NCBI RefSeq assembly: GCF_006542425.1
Contig: NZ_VFID01000003.1
Span: 62,001-126,000, forward strand
From: Pseudoxanthomonas sp. z9
GTDB taxonomy: Bacteria; Pseudomonadota; Gammaproteobacteria; Xanthomonadales; Xanthomonadaceae
Length of the DNA stretch: 64,000 nt
Direction of reading: 5' to 3'
The notes under the pieces were generated by a model. The model did no database searches and was not told the origin of the DNA. It saw only the letters and a list, made by a program, of their open reading frames with translations. Positions 1 through 8,758 of the stretch are shown here, in pieces. The translations under genes and the position numbers were made by a program. The number at the start of each line of letters is the position of its first letter. Position 1 is the stretch's first letter.

Positions 1-9
1 CGCGCGCGT

Positions 10-1005
10 TCATGCGTTGGCTTCCGCGTGGATGCCGGCGAGTGCGTCGCGCAGGCGCAGGAACCCTGCCTCATCCGCCGGCAGGCCGAAGCGCAGGCTG
101 GCCGGCGTATCGAACAACCGGGTCAGGATGCCGCGCCCCGCCAGCGCCTCGTGCAATGCGCGCGCATCGGCATGACGGCACCACTGGAACAGCGCGCATC
201 CGCCGGCCGGTTCGAGCCCGGCCGCACGCAGGATTCCGGAAAGCCGCTCGCCGGCGGCCCGCAAGCGCGGACGTGCCGACGCCTGCCAGGCCTCGTCGGC
301 CAGCGCCAGCCGCAGCGCATGGCGGCTGGGACCGCTCAACGTCCAGGGTCCCAGCCGTTCGCGCAATGCATCCAGCAGCAGGGGCGATGCGCAGACGAAT
401 CCCGCCCGCGCGCCGGCCATGCCGAAGAACTTGCCGACCGAGCGCAGCACGATCAGGCCTTCCCGCGCGGTCTCGGCGCACAGGCTGGCGTCTGGTTCGA
501 CATCGATGAAGGCTTCGTCGACCACCAGCCAGCCGCCACGCGCGGCCAGGCGCGCGTGCAGTTCGAGCAGCTGCGCGGAGCCGAAGCGCTCACCGCCGGG
601 ATTGTTGGGGTGAATCAGCACCACCACATCGAAGCGATGCGCCTGCGCCAGCAGTTCCCCGGCCGGCAGGGTCCTCACCTCGTGCCAGGCGCGCCGCCAT
701 GCATGCGCGTGCTCGGCGTAACCGGGCGCGATGACGCCCACCCGCGAGGACACCCGCAACTGCGGCAAGGCCTGGATTGCCGCCTGCGAACCGGCAACCG
801 GTAGCAGATCCGGTGCGCCGTAGTAGGCACGCGCGGTTTCGATCAGGCCATCGTCATCCTCCGGCAGTCGGTGCCAGACCGATGCCGGCAGTTCCGGCAC
901 CGGCCACGGAAACGGGCTGACGCCGGTGGACAGGTCCAGCCATTCCGACGCCGGGATTCCGTATTGCCGCGCGGCGCGCAGCAGGCGTCCGCCATGTTCA
1001 AGCAT
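10..1005 (-). CDS. cobD: Threonine-phosphate decarboxylase (CobD/CobC), PLP-dependent
   Basis: A 331-aa fold-type I aminotransferase relative that decarboxylates L-threonine-O-3-phosphate to (R)-1-amino-2-propanol phosphate, the linker of the cobalamin nucleotide loop. Visible hallmarks are HPNNPGG at about 132-138, a DEAF motif (Asp163, PLP pyridine contact) and the PLP-binding Lys192 in [12 protein letters not shown]. The length suits the family. The start lies inside the 3' end of cbiB (8-bp overlap), so the two are probably translationally coupled. It is the last visible gene of the riboswitch-led B12 operon, and the operon may continue beyond the left edge. The alternative is a histidinol-phosphate aminotransferase, which the B12 context makes unlikely. 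Confidence 0.9.
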   Translation of the reverse strand: MLEHGGRLLRAARQYGIPASEWLDLSTGVSPFPWPVPELPASVWHRLPEDDDGLIETARAYYGAPDLLPVAGSQAAIQALPQLRVSSRVGVIAPGYAEHAHAWRRAWHEVRTLPAGELLAQAHRFDVVVLIHPNNPGGERFGSAQLLELHARLAARGGWLVVDEAFIDVEPDASLCAETAREGLIVLRSVGKFFGMAGARAGFVCASPLLLDALRERLGPWTLSGPSRHALRLALADEAWQASARPRLRAAGERLSGILRAAGLEPAGGCALFQWCRHADARALHEALAGRGILTRLFDTPASLRFGLPADEAGFLRLRDALAGIHAEANA

Positions 1006-1924
1006 GCAGCATCTCCCATCCGAGTCCGATGATCAGCGCGAACGCCAACCACAGCACCACGCCGCGGTTCACCAGTCGTCGCGCCGCCGCGATGCCGCCC
1101 CCGTCCGCGGCCCTGCCCTCACCCAGCGGCGGACGTGGCTGCCAGACACCGTGATACGGCGCCGGTCCGCCCAACCGGACTCCCAGCGCGCCCGCGCCCG
1201 CCGCCATCACCGGCCCGGCGTTGGGGCTCTTCCATTGCCTCGCCTGCGTCCGCCAGCAACGCAGCGCGCCGGTGGTCCGGCCCAGCAAGACATAGGTCAA
1301 CGCGGTCAGCCGCGCGGGCAGCAGATTCAGCAGGTCGTCCAGCCGCGCGGCGGCCCAGCCGAAACGCAGATGGCGCGGGGTTCGATAACCCCACATCGCG
1401 TCGAGCGTGTTCGCCAGCCGATACAGCACCACGCCGGGCGCGCCGAGCACGGCAAACCAGAACAACGCACCGAACACCGCGTCGCTGCCGTTCTCCAGCA
1501 CCGATTCGATGGCCGCCGCGGCCACCTGCGAAGCATCAAGTCCACCGGTGTCGCGGCTGACCATGCGCCCGACCGCCTGGCGCGCGGCATCCAGATCGGC
1601 GACCGCCAACGCATCCTCCACCGCGTGCGCGTGTTCGCCCAAGCTGCGCCGGCCGATGGCCAGGTACAGCATGACCGCCGCGAAGGCGGTCGCGAGCCAT
1701 GGAAATTCCTGTCGCAACCAGACGTCCACGCCTGTGACCACGGCCACCGGCGGAAGCACCGCCACGCTCCACGCGAGCACGCCCGCGCCACGCGCATCGT
1801 GATGCAGGCGACGTTCGAGCCAGGTCGCCCAGCGGCCGAATCCCACCAGCGGATGCCAACGGCGGGGTTCGCCCAGCAAGGCGTCCAGGCCGACGCCGGC
1901 CAGCATCGCCAGTACCGGTGTCAT
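998..1924 (-). CDS. cbiB: Adenosylcobinamide-phosphate synthase CbiB
   Basis: A 308-aa polytopic membrane protein that joins adenosylcobyric acid to aminopropanol (phosphate), using the product of the next gene, cobD. It carries the CbiB-type N-terminus GVDALLGEP-like (here [19 protein letters not shown]) and the SRDT motif in [13 protein letters not shown], followed by [10 protein letters not shown]. Hydrophobic segments are spread over the length. The start is set by an ATGA overlap with the stop codon of cobB. A longer reading frame exists upstream but lies inside cobB, and its extra residues have no family resemblance. Length and motifs are standard. Confidence 0.92.
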   Translation of the reverse strand: MTPVLAMLAGVGLDALLGEPRRWHPLVGFGRWATWLERRLHHDARGAGVLAWSVAVLPPVAVVTGVDVWLRQEFPWLATAFAAVMLYLAIGRRSLGEHAHAVEDALAVADLDAARQAVGRMVSRDTGGLDASQVAAAAIESVLENGSDAVFGALFWFAVLGAPGVVLYRLANTLDAMWGYRTPRHLRFGWAAARLDDLLNLLPARLTALTYVLLGRTTGALRCWRTQARQWKSPNAGPVMAAGAGALGVRLGGPAPYHGVWQPRPPLGEGRAADGGGIAAARRLVNRGVVLWLAFALIIGLGWEMLHA

Positions 1925-3219
1925 GGCAGGAACAACCGCAGCGCGGCCCGTGGATTCGACGGGAAATAGAAGTGGACGAAACTGGCGGTGAGGCGGCGAT
2001 CCCGATGGACCGTTTCCCGGCTGGGACCACCATTCGGGTTGCTGGCGACGGCGAGCGGAACGGAGGCCAACTCCGCGCGGGCATAGTGGAACGTGTGTCC
2101 GCGCAGCTCGCCTTCGGGCAGTTCGAGCGATTGCAGGCCCAGCGCCGCCAGTCGCGGCTGCATGACCGCTTCGCCCGCCATGAGTCCGGCCATCGCGGCA
2201 CGCTCGCCGTCCTTGCCGGTCAGTGCCTCCAGGACGAACAGCATGCCGCCGCATTCGGCCAGCAGCGGCTTGCCGGCATCGCGGTGCGCGCGCAGCGCGG
2301 CGTGCAGTACATGCTGTTGCGACAGCGTCGCCAGATGCAGTTCCGGATAACCGCCGGGCAGCCAGACCGCGTCGCAGTCGGGCAAGGACTCGCCCGCCAG
2401 CGGCGAGAAGAAGCGCAGGTCGGCACCGGCCGTGCGCAGCAGATCCAGATTGGCCGGATACAGAAAGCAGAACGCCGCGTCGCGGGCGATCGCGATGCGC
2501 TGGCCACGCAGCAACGGCGGTACGGGTTCGATATCCACCGGCGCGAACGCCACCGGCGGCGGCAATGTCGTGGCCGCATGGAGGCCCCAGGCATCGGCCA
2601 GCGCATCCAGCCGCGCGTCGATGTCGCCGAGTTCACCGGCCGATACCAGACCGAGGTGACGCTCCGGCAACGCCAATTGCGCATCGCGCGGCAACGCGCC
2701 CAGCCAGTGCAGATCCGCCGGCAGGCTGCCGCGAAGCAGATCGGCGTGATGGGCGCTGCCGATGCGGTTGGCGGCCACGCCATGCACGGCCAGGCCTTCG
2801 CGATAGCGCGCCAGTCCCGTCGCCAGCGCGCCGAAGGTCTGCGCCATCGCCGAGCCGTCGATGACCGCCAGCACCGGCACGCCCAGCACCTGCGCCAGAT
2901 CCGCGCTGGAAGGCGACCCGTCGAACAGGCCCATGACGCCTTCGATCAGGATCAGGTCGGCTTCGCCCGCTGCCGCGTGCAGGCGTGAGCGCACGTCGGC
3001 CTCGCCGGTCATCCATAGATCCAGTTGGTAGACCGGTGCTCCGCTGGCGCGTTCCAGCACCATCGGGTCCAGGAAATCCGGACCGGTCTTGAACACCCGC
3101 ACACGACGGCCCTGGCGATTGTGCCAGCGGGCCAGCGCGGCGGTCACGCTGGTCTTGCCCTGCCCCGAGGCGGGCGCGGAAACCAGCAACGCGGGGCAAC
3201 GGGAGGGTTCGGAATCCAT
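1921..3219 (-). CDS. cobB: Cobyrinate a,c-diamide synthase
   Basis: A 432-aa two-domain ATP-dependent amidotransferase (CobB/CbiA) that amidates the a and c side chains of cobyrinic acid with glutamine. The N-terminal dethiobiotin-synthetase-like domain has a P-loop at about residues 14-24 ([11 protein letters not shown]) and the KTGPDFLDP segment. The C-terminal class I glutaminase-like domain has LPGGYPELH near 287-295 and the nucleophile Cys323 in AECGGM. Its stop overlaps the cbiB start (ATGA), and cobO ends 3 nt upstream of its start, so this is one operon. Nothing looks truncated. Confidence 0.93.
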   Translation of the reverse strand: MDSEPSRCPALLVSAPASGQGKTSVTAALARWHNRQGRRVRVFKTGPDFLDPMVLERASGAPVYQLDLWMTGEADVRSRLHAAAGEADLILIEGVMGLFDGSPSSADLAQVLGVPVLAVIDGSAMAQTFGALATGLARYREGLAVHGVAANRIGSAHHADLLRGSLPADLHWLGALPRDAQLALPERHLGLVSAGELGDIDARLDALADAWGLHAATTLPPPVAFAPVDIEPVPPLLRGQRIAIARDAAFCFLYPANLDLLRTAGADLRFFSPLAGESLPDCDAVWLPGGYPELHLATLSQQHVLHAALRAHRDAGKPLLAECGGMLFVLEALTGKDGERAAMAGLMAGEAVMQPRLAALGLQSLELPEGELRGHTFHYARAELASVPLAVASNPNGGPSRETVHRDRRLTASFVHFYFPSNPRAALRLFLP

Positions 3220-3222
3220 GAT

Positions 3223-3849
3223 CTACAGTTCGATGCCGTGCTGGGCCTTGATGCCCGCCTTGAACGCATGCTTGACCAGTCGCATCTCGGTGACCGTGTC
3301 GGCCGCGTCGATCAGCGCCTGCGGCGCGCCGCGTCCGGTGACGACCACGTGCTGGCGCGGCGGGCGCGCGGCCAGCGCCGCGAGTACCCGGTCCAGCGGC
3401 ACGTAATCCTTGTTCAGGGCGATGTTGAGTTCGTCGAGCAGGACGAAATCATAGGCCGGATCCGACAGCATTCGCGCGGCCTCTTGCCAGGCCGCGCCGG
3501 CCGCGGCGATGTCGCGCTCGCGATCCTGGGTTTCCCAGGTGAAGCCTTCGCCCATCACCCGATAGTCGACGTCCTCGTCGAAGCGCCGGAAGAACGCTTC
3601 CTCGCCGGTGGAAAAGCTGCCCTTGATGAACTGCACGACCCCGCAATGGAAGCCGTGTCCCAGGCTGCGCGCCAGCATGCCGAAACCGGAGGAACTCTTG
3701 CCCTTGCCGTTGCCGGTGTTCACCACCAGCACGCCGCGATCGATGCTCGCGCGGGCGACCCGGCGATCGACCAGTTCCTTCTTGCGCTGTGCGCGTTCGC
3801 GATAGTGTTCCTCCTCGCTGAGGCCGCGGCGTTCCGAACAGCGGCTCAT
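3223..3849 (-). CDS. cobO: Cob(I)yrinic acid a,c-diamide adenosyltransferase (CobO/BtuR)
   Basis: A 208-aa adenosyltransferase that places the 5'-deoxyadenosyl ligand on cobalt of corrinoids. A P-loop is visible at about 45-53 (TGNGKGKSS), followed by GFGMLARSLGHG and the family segment FIKGSFSTGEE. A later acidic LLDELN motif is present, and the C-terminal part FKAGIKAQHGIEL closes with the typical ending. The start is the ATG overlapping the stop of the upstream membrane-protein gene (ATGA). An in-frame extension upstream lies within that gene and is rejected. It serves both de novo synthesis and salvage of corrinoids imported by the BtuB receptor of the same operon. Confidence 0.93.
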   Translation of the reverse strand: MSRCSERRGLSEEEHYRERAQRKKELVDRRVARASIDRGVLVVNTGNGKGKSSSGFGMLARSLGHGFHCGVVQFIKGSFSTGEEAFFRRFDEDVDYRVMGEGFTWETQDRERDIAAAGAAWQEAARMLSDPAYDFVLLDELNIALNKDYVPLDRVLAALAARPPRQHVVVTGRGAPQALIDAADTVTEMRLVKHAFKAGIKAQHGIEL

Positions 3850-4466
3850 GCCGGACTGCCCTGGCGGGAAGCGGCGCGGGCGGCCAGCCAGCGCTGGCAC
3901 GCGCGAACCAGGAAAGCGACACCCACGTAACCTGCCAGCGTGCCCAGGGCGCGCGGATAGTAATGCGGAATGCGGGCGAGGAAGCCGCCCAGGGTCGGTT
4001 CGGGATAGCGCCCCGAGAAAAAGTAGAAGCCGCCCTTGGACAACAGATAGGCCACGCTCGCCGTCACCACCAGCGTCAATGCCAGGCGGGGTACCGTGCC
4101 CACGCTGTCCCGGTGCAGCCCGCGGTAGGCATGGCCGCCCAGCCACAGCGCCGCATAGGCGAACGCCAATGCCCAGTAGGCGGGCGACAGGCACCAGTCG
4201 GTGATGGTGCCGTTGGCGAGGCTGCCGAAGTCCAGCAGCGACGACAGCACGAAGAACGCCGGCAGCGCCCACATCGGCCGCAGCAGCGCGCCGGCCAGGA
4301 AGAACACCGCCCACGATGCGCTGGGCAGCGCATCCACGCTGGCGAAGTGCTGGCCGCGGGTGGCGATCATTAGCAACGCCAGGGCAATGCCGGTGAGGAT
4401 CTGCGCGCGCGCGGAGGCCAACGGCAGCGCGGGTTCGGATGCGGCGGACAAGGGTTTGGCGGACAT
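3846..4466 (-). CDS. Riboswitch-linked small membrane protein, paralog of next gene; possible corrinoid/cobalt transport component
   Basis: A 206-aa integral membrane protein with about six hydrophobic segments. I do not recognise a characterised family by name. It resembles small S-component-like putative transport proteins, but that is an impression. It is clearly paralogous to the 190-aa neighbour: both share LMIATR-x-x-HF near the N-terminus, LP-x-AS, FFL-x-G-x-x-LR, PAY followed by AYAALW-x-GG-x-AY, and GRYP-x-P in the last third. The start at 4466 has AGGAGA 6-8 nt upstream. It sits between btuB and cobO under a cobalamin riboswitch, so a role in moving corrinoid or cobalt across the inner membrane is inferred. 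No BtuC/D/F genes are seen in the window. Confidence 0.6.
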   Translation of the reverse strand: MSAKPLSAASEPALPLASARAQILTGIALALLMIATRGQHFASVDALPSASWAVFFLAGALLRPMWALPAFFVLSSLLDFGSLANGTITDWCLSPAYWALAFAYAALWLGGHAYRGLHRDSVGTVPRLALTLVVTASVAYLLSKGGFYFFSGRYPEPTLGGFLARIPHYYPRALGTLAGYVGVAFLVRACQRWLAARAASRQGSPA

Positions 4467-4480
4467 CGCGGTTCTCCTGA

Positions 4481-5053
4481 TCAGGTGCCGAGGGACGTGG
4501 GACGACGACGAGTGGCCAGCAACAGGCCGTGCATCAGCAATGCGCTGGCGACGTAGGTCAGCGTGGTCCGCACGAACAGCGGGCCCCACTGCCAGACCCG
4601 CGCCAGGTACTGCGGCCATTCCGGGTCCGGGTAGCGCCCGCCCAGCCAATAGAACGCGCCGTTGGAAATCAGGAACGACAGCGAGGCGCAGGCCAGCGCC
4701 ACCAGCAGTGCACCGCACAGTCCGCGCCAGTCCTGCGCCATCCGCGGCGCGTAGGCGCGGCCGCCATACCAGAGCGCCGCGTAGGCCGGCAGCAGGAAGG
4801 CGTAGGCCGGCGTCACGCAGAAATCACTGACGCCGGCCAGTTCCACCGCCGCCCAGTCGATGCCCACCGCCAGCCCCAGCAAGCCCAGGAACGGCAGGTG
4901 TCCGCGCAGATACAGGCCACCCAGGAAGAAGATTGCCATCGATGCGTCCGGCAGATGCAGGACATCGCCGAAATGATGGTAACGGGTGGCGATCATCAGT
5001 ACCGCGAAGGTGGCGAGCAGGCCGAGATGGAGAGGCCGTGACAGTGGTTTCAT
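4481..5053 (-). CDS. Riboswitch-linked small membrane protein, paralog of the 206-aa neighbour
   Basis: A 190-aa integral membrane protein with about five or six hydrophobic stretches, beginning MKPLSRPLHLGLLATFAVLM. Motifs shared with the adjacent paralog include LMIATRYHHF, LPDAS, FFLGGLYLR, a Cys followed by V/LT/SPAY, AYAALWYGGRAY and GRYPDPEW. The gene starts 12 nt after the btuB stop and ends 14 nt before the paralog start, consistent with one transcript. Function is unknown. Position directly after the B12 receptor suggests an inner-membrane partner for corrinoid or cobalt uptake. Tandem duplication followed by divergence is the simplest origin of the pair. Confidence 0.6.
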   Translation of the reverse strand: MKPLSRPLHLGLLATFAVLMIATRYHHFGDVLHLPDASMAIFFLGGLYLRGHLPFLGLLGLAVGIDWAAVELAGVSDFCVTPAYAFLLPAYAALWYGGRAYAPRMAQDWRGLCGALLVALACASLSFLISNGAFYWLGGRYPDPEWPQYLARVWQWGPLFVRTTLTYVASALLMHGLLLATRRRPTSLGT

Positions 5054-5065
5054 CTTGTGCTCCGG

Positions 5066-6925
5066 TCAGTGGGTGACGGGTTGGTAGCGGACAGTCAGCA
5101 GCCACGTCCGTCCCGGCTGGTTGTAGAGCGCGGCGGTTTCGTAGCGCTTGTCGAACACGTTGGAGGCCGCCAGTTGCAACTGCCATGCCGGCGCCAGCGT
5201 GTAGCCCAGGCGCAGATCGACCAGCCCGTAGCCGCCCAGGCGGGTGGTGTTGGCAAGATTGTCGTAGCGTTCGCCCACGCCGATCGCGCTGGCGCCCACG
5301 CTGAACGCGCCAAAGCGGCGATCGGCATCGATGCGGGCGCTGCTTCGCGCCCGTCGCGGCAGCAGGTTGTCGCGGTTGGGATTGTCGCCATCGTTGCGCG
5401 GATCCAGCCGGGTCAGGCTGGCGCGCAGATCCCAGTCCGCCAGCCGTACCGCGCCTTCGGCCTCGATGCCGCGGATGCGTGCGCGATCGATGTTGTTGGG
5501 GCCGCCGGAGTCTCCCAGCGAGGCATCGAACGCGATCATGTCGTCGATACGCGTCTCGTAGGCGTGCAGCGCCCAACGCGCACGCCCGTGATCGCCACGC
5601 AGGCTCAGCTCGACGCTGCGCGAGGTTTCCGGACCCAGTTCCGGATTGCCGTAGCCCGGGAAGTAGAGTTCGTTGAAGGTGGGCGCCTTGAAGCCGGTTC
5701 CGTAGCTGGCGCCCAGGCGCAGCTGTTCGGTGAAGTCCCAGCCCCATTGCAGGCTGCCCGTGGTCTCGCCGCCGAACTGGCTGTCGTCGTCGCGACGCGC
5801 GCTGGCCTGCAACGACTGCCGGCCGAACGCCTGCTGCCATTGGCCGAACACGCCGCGATTGATCCGGCGATCGCGCGCGTAGCGGGTATTGCTGTCCACC
5901 TCGTCGCCGGACCAGTCGTAGCCTAGCGTCAACAAGCCCGCGTCGCCCCCCAGGTCGGCCTGCAGCGAACCCAGCTTGCGGCGGGTGTCGAAGTGGGAGG
6001 AATACACGCCATCGAGGAAGTTCTCGCTCAGATCCGCACTGGCGCCCGCGCTGGCGGTGATGCGCAGCCGATCATTGGCCGCGTAGCGCACGCGCCCGCC
6101 GACGACCTGCTGGACCGTGTCGGCCTCGTTGTTGAGACTGCCGTCGTACTCGTTGCGGCCCTCGGCGCGGAACAACCGCAGCTCCGCGTCCCAGCGCTCG
6201 TCGAAGCGATAGCCGCCCTGCACGGTCAGCGAGGTATTGCGGTAACCGTCGTGATCCGGGTCGAAGTTGCGCGGGCCGCGATAGGCGTTGATGCCGTCGG
6301 TGTCCTGGTGCGCGGCCTGGATCGCGTACCAGCCACCCCGCTCCGCGTCGCCGCCGCGCCCGCCGATACCGGCGGACGCGCGCCGGGGCCGTTCGCTGCC
6401 GACGCTGGCGCTGAAGTTTGGCTGGAACGGCCCCTGCGGCCGGCGGGTGAAGATCTGGATCACCCCGCCCAACGCCTCGGATCCGTACAGGCTGGAAAAT
6501 GGTCCGCGCACGATTTCGATGCGCTCGATCTGCTCGACGGGAATGTCCTGCAGCGATGCGCCGCCACTGGTGGCCGACCCCAGCTTGATACCGTCGACCA
6601 GCACCAGCACGTGATCGGATTCGGTGCCACGCAGGAACAGCGACGTGGACTTGCCCGGACCGCCGTTGTTGGCCAGCGACAGGCCCGCGCGGCCGGTCAG
6701 CAGATCCGGCAGCGAGGCCGGTTGCAGGCGCTCGATCTCCTCGCGATCAATCACAGTGACCGCGGCCAGGGTCTGGTCCTGGGTCCGCGCGGTGCGCGTC
6801 GCGGTGACGATCACGCCATCCAGATCGGTGGCCGGCGCTTCGGCGAAGGCCGGGGCGGTGAAGCAAAGGGAAGACGACAACGAAACCGCCAGGATCTGGC
6901 GGTGGAACGATGACTGCGGATGCAC
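5066..6925 (-). CDS. btuB: TonB-dependent cobalamin receptor BtuB
   Basis: A 619-aa outer-membrane receptor. A signal peptide ending near AFAEA is followed by a TonB-box-like segment (DLDGVIVTATRT), then a plug domain with DLLTGRAGLS, the VLVLVDGIKLG segment and RIEIVRGPFSSLYGSEA. The rest reads as a beta-barrel ending NVFDKRYE...QPGRTWLLTVRYQ, a typical aromatic C-terminus. The start is GTG. Two GTG codons lie six nucleotides apart, and the second (6925) is preferred because AGGAG lies 7 nt before it but only 1 nt before the first. Expression should be repressed by cobalamin through the riboswitch upstream. It imports cobalamin/corrinoids with TonB energy. Confidence 0.92.
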   Translation of the reverse strand: MHPQSSFHRQILAVSLSSSLCFTAPAFAEAPATDLDGVIVTATRTARTQDQTLAAVTVIDREEIERLQPASLPDLLTGRAGLSLANNGGPGKSTSLFLRGTESDHVLVLVDGIKLGSATSGGASLQDIPVEQIERIEIVRGPFSSLYGSEALGGVIQIFTRRPQGPFQPNFSASVGSERPRRASAGIGGRGGDAERGGWYAIQAAHQDTDGINAYRGPRNFDPDHDGYRNTSLTVQGGYRFDERWDAELRLFRAEGRNEYDGSLNNEADTVQQVVGGRVRYAANDRLRITASAGASADLSENFLDGVYSSHFDTRRKLGSLQADLGGDAGLLTLGYDWSGDEVDSNTRYARDRRINRGVFGQWQQAFGRQSLQASARRDDDSQFGGETTGSLQWGWDFTEQLRLGASYGTGFKAPTFNELYFPGYGNPELGPETSRSVELSLRGDHGRARWALHAYETRIDDMIAFDASLGDSGGPNNIDRARIRGIEAEGAVRLADWDLRASLTRLDPRNDGDNPNRDNLLPRRARSSARIDADRRFGAFSVGASAIGVGERYDNLANTTRLGGYGLVDLRLGYTLAPAWQLQLAASNVFDKRYETAALYNQPGRTWLLTVRYQPVTH

Positions 6926-7051
6926 TGACACACTCCTGGACCGCGCCTGCCCGCGCGGAAGCGATGGAAAAGGACAGGCGGAAAGAGAGTGCTATGGCGA
7001 CCGGGAACGAGCCGGCCTCCATGACATCGCCCACCGCATGTCACGCCGCTC

Positions 7052-7262
7052 AAAGGCCGGTCTCCGGGCTCGCGAGTGAAGCCGGGAATGATCCGTGCTT
7101 CCGGTCCGCGCCTTCCCATGCGTCAAGCACAGTGGCTGTTGCGGCACCTTGTCTCGCCTACCGTTGCGGGGGCAGCTCCGGAATTGCCGATCGTGCGAGC
7201 ACGATCCGGCGCACCGGATTCCCGTTTCAACCGCCGGCCAGGCCGGCGGTCACCTCAGGCGG
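7052..7262 (-). promoter_or_regulatory. Cobalamin (B12) riboswitch
   Basis: On the minus strand the leader of btuB contains the B12-box AGCCCGGAGACCGGCCT at 7054-7070 and the conserved GCCACTG at 7130-7136, preceded by a GGTGACCGCC-type 5' element near 7245. These match the order in AdoCbl riboswitches. The aptamer ends about 130 nt before the btuB start. A regulatory hairpin sequestering the ribosome-binding site is likely but was not modelled. Confidence 0.9.
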
Positions 7263-7266
7263 CGCG

Positions 7267-7272
7267 AGTATA
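7267..7272 (-). promoter_or_regulatory. -10 promoter element (TATACT) for the B12 operon
   Basis: TATACT on the minus strand lies about 5-10 nt upstream of the 5' edge of the riboswitch, where a transcription start is expected. No convincing -35 hexamer is seen. Confidence 0.55.
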
Positions 7273-7289
7273 GCAGTTGGTGGCAGCGT

Positions 7290-7319
7290 CGCTCCGGCGC
7301 CGTGGCGTGCGCCGGAGCG
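7290..7319 (-). terminator. Strong hairpin after the Skp-like gene (no U-run)
   Basis: A perfect 11-bp inverted repeat (CGCTCCGGCGC / GCGCCGGAGCG) with an 8-nt loop lies 16 nt past the stop of the Skp-like gene and just upstream of the B12 promoter. It lacks a T-tract, so it may be a weak or factor-assisted terminator. Confidence 0.4.
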
Positions 7320-7334
7320 ATCGCGTGTCGCGGC

Positions 7335-7961
7335 TCAGCGCTTGCCCGGTGCGGGGGGCGCGGCGGGGGTGGCGGACTCGCGTTGCAGGGTGACCGGGAT
7401 CGACTTGACCCGCGCATCCAGCGCCTTGACCACGTCGGCGGTCAGGTCATGGCTCATGTTACCGGCCAGCACCATGCCGCGATCCAGCAGCACGCCGCAG
7501 CCGTGGCGCTGGTAGGCCTCGGCGGTCAGCGGTTGGGCGGCGGTGGAGATCCGTTCCAGTACCGACGCGCGGGTCGCCTCGATCTCGCGCGAACGCTGGC
7601 TGGCGTGCTGCTGTACGGCCTGCGCGTCCTGCACCGCCTTGCTCTGCTCGGGGGTGAACTTGTCGGCGGAAATGCTGCCGCGCACGCCCAGGCGGATCAG
7701 TTCCGCCTCCGCGCGGCTCTTGTCGCGCTCGATCTCGGCCTGGGCGTCGGTCACCAGTTTCTGCAACTGCACGCCCGCGTCCTTGCCGGCGGCCGCGTTG
7801 GAGAACACCGCTTCGCGGCTGAGATAGCAGACGCCGGCAACGACCGGGCCTTCGAGCGAGGCGGTCGCGCCGCCGGTTGTCTGCGCGGAGGCGCCGTTGG
7901 CGACGGCCAGGGTCGCGGCGAGGATGAGGAAGCGGTACGTGTCGGAGGAATTCTTGCACAT
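7335..7961 (-). CDS. OmpH/Skp-like periplasmic chaperone family protein
   Basis: A 208-aa exported protein. An N-terminal signal peptide (hydrophobic LILAATLAVANGASA, cleavage near AQT) is followed by a short beta strand, a long charged helical hairpin rich in Lys/Glu/Gln (about 60-150), and the family's closing beta segment VLAGNMSHDLTADVVKALD. This architecture matches Skp/OmpH jellyfish chaperones that hold outer-membrane proteins in the periplasm. It is not in the usual bamA-skp-lpxD context, so it is likely an additional family member. The C-terminus is Pro/Ala-rich. The gene starts 41 nt after a SapC-family gene on the same strand, and no clear ribosome-binding site is seen. Client specificity is unknown. 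Confidence 0.7.
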   Translation of the reverse strand: MCKNSSDTYRFLILAATLAVANGASAQTTGGATASLEGPVVAGVCYLSREAVFSNAAAGKDAGVQLQKLVTDAQAEIERDKSRAEAELIRLGVRGSISADKFTPEQSKAVQDAQAVQQHASQRSREIEATRASVLERISTAAQPLTAEAYQRHGCGVLLDRGMVLAGNMSHDLTADVVKALDARVKSIPVTLQRESATPAAPPAPGKR

Positions 7962-8002
7962 GGGATGTTGTCGTCGTCCGGTTGACGGAGGCAGGGATTC
8001 AA

Positions 8003-8758
8003 TCAGGGCGTCAGCAGATCGTTGAAGCGGCCCAACGATGCCAGGTGGAAATGCACCAGCGCCAGCCAGCCCTTGCGATGCCAGTCGACGACCACCGCGT
8101 CGGGCAGCGCGGCGAACTTTTCGCCATCGACCACCTGGAAACCATCGACGCTGGTGCGGCGTCCGTCCGCGAAGGCGATGTTGGCGCTGCGTTCAATCAG
8201 CAACCCCTGTTCGGCCAGCGCGGCGGCGAACGTGCGGGTAGCCTGATCCTCGCGGGTGAAAGTGTCGCAGAACTGCAGCGCCTGCCTGGTCAGCTCGCTC
8301 GGCTCGCCGTTCTCGAACAGCGGACTGCCCTCCTCGCCCGACGGGATCACCGCGTCGGAACCGGCATCGATGGCCAGCACGTAGCCTTCCGGATCCCGGG
8401 TCTGCACGAACACGAACGGGTAGCGGCGCACGTAGGCCGGCACGTAGGCGCCATCGGTCCAGGCATCGCCGTTGACGAAGCGGTTGCGTCCGGCTTCCAC
8501 GCCCAGCACCGCCAGCGGCGTGTTGTCCGGGCCGGCGAACACCAGCGGATAGCTGCGCGCGGCGGCGGCGAATTCGCCGACCACCACCGGCACGGAATTG
8601 CTGGCGGCGGCGAAGCCGACGCCGGTCGGGCGCACCCGCCACTGGGCGTGTTCGACCGAGGACAGTACGCGCGGCTCGCGATAGAACAGCGGCCAGGCAT
8701 TGGCTTCGGTGGCGCCATTGGATGCGACGGTGCCGGTTTCGGGATTCTGCGGGGTCAT
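8003..8758 (-). CDS. SapC family protein
   Basis: A 251-aa protein without a signal peptide that resembles SapC (first noticed with Campylobacter S-layer genes; the biochemical role is unclear). Family-like segments are WPLFYREPRVLSS near the N-terminus, FPLV/YPLVFAG-type strand, YVRRYPFVFVQ with DPEGYVLAIDAGSD, LFENGEPSE, and the ending LALVHFHLASLGRFNDLL. The start at 8758 has GGAAG about 6 nt upstream. It probably shares a transcript with the Skp-like gene. SapC members are common in proteobacteria with TonB-dependent receptor and tryptophan-halogenase clusters, but no such genes are visible here. Confidence 0.75.
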   Translation of the reverse strand: MTPQNPETGTVASNGATEANAWPLFYREPRVLSSVEHAQWRVRPTGVGFAAASNSVPVVVGEFAAAARSYPLVFAGPDNTPLAVLGVEAGRNRFVNGDAWTDGAYVPAYVRRYPFVFVQTRDPEGYVLAIDAGSDAVIPSGEEGSPLFENGEPSELTRQALQFCDTFTREDQATRTFAAALAEQGLLIERSANIAFADGRRTSVDGFQVVDGEKFAALPDAVVVDWHRKGWLALVHFHLASLGRFNDLLTP

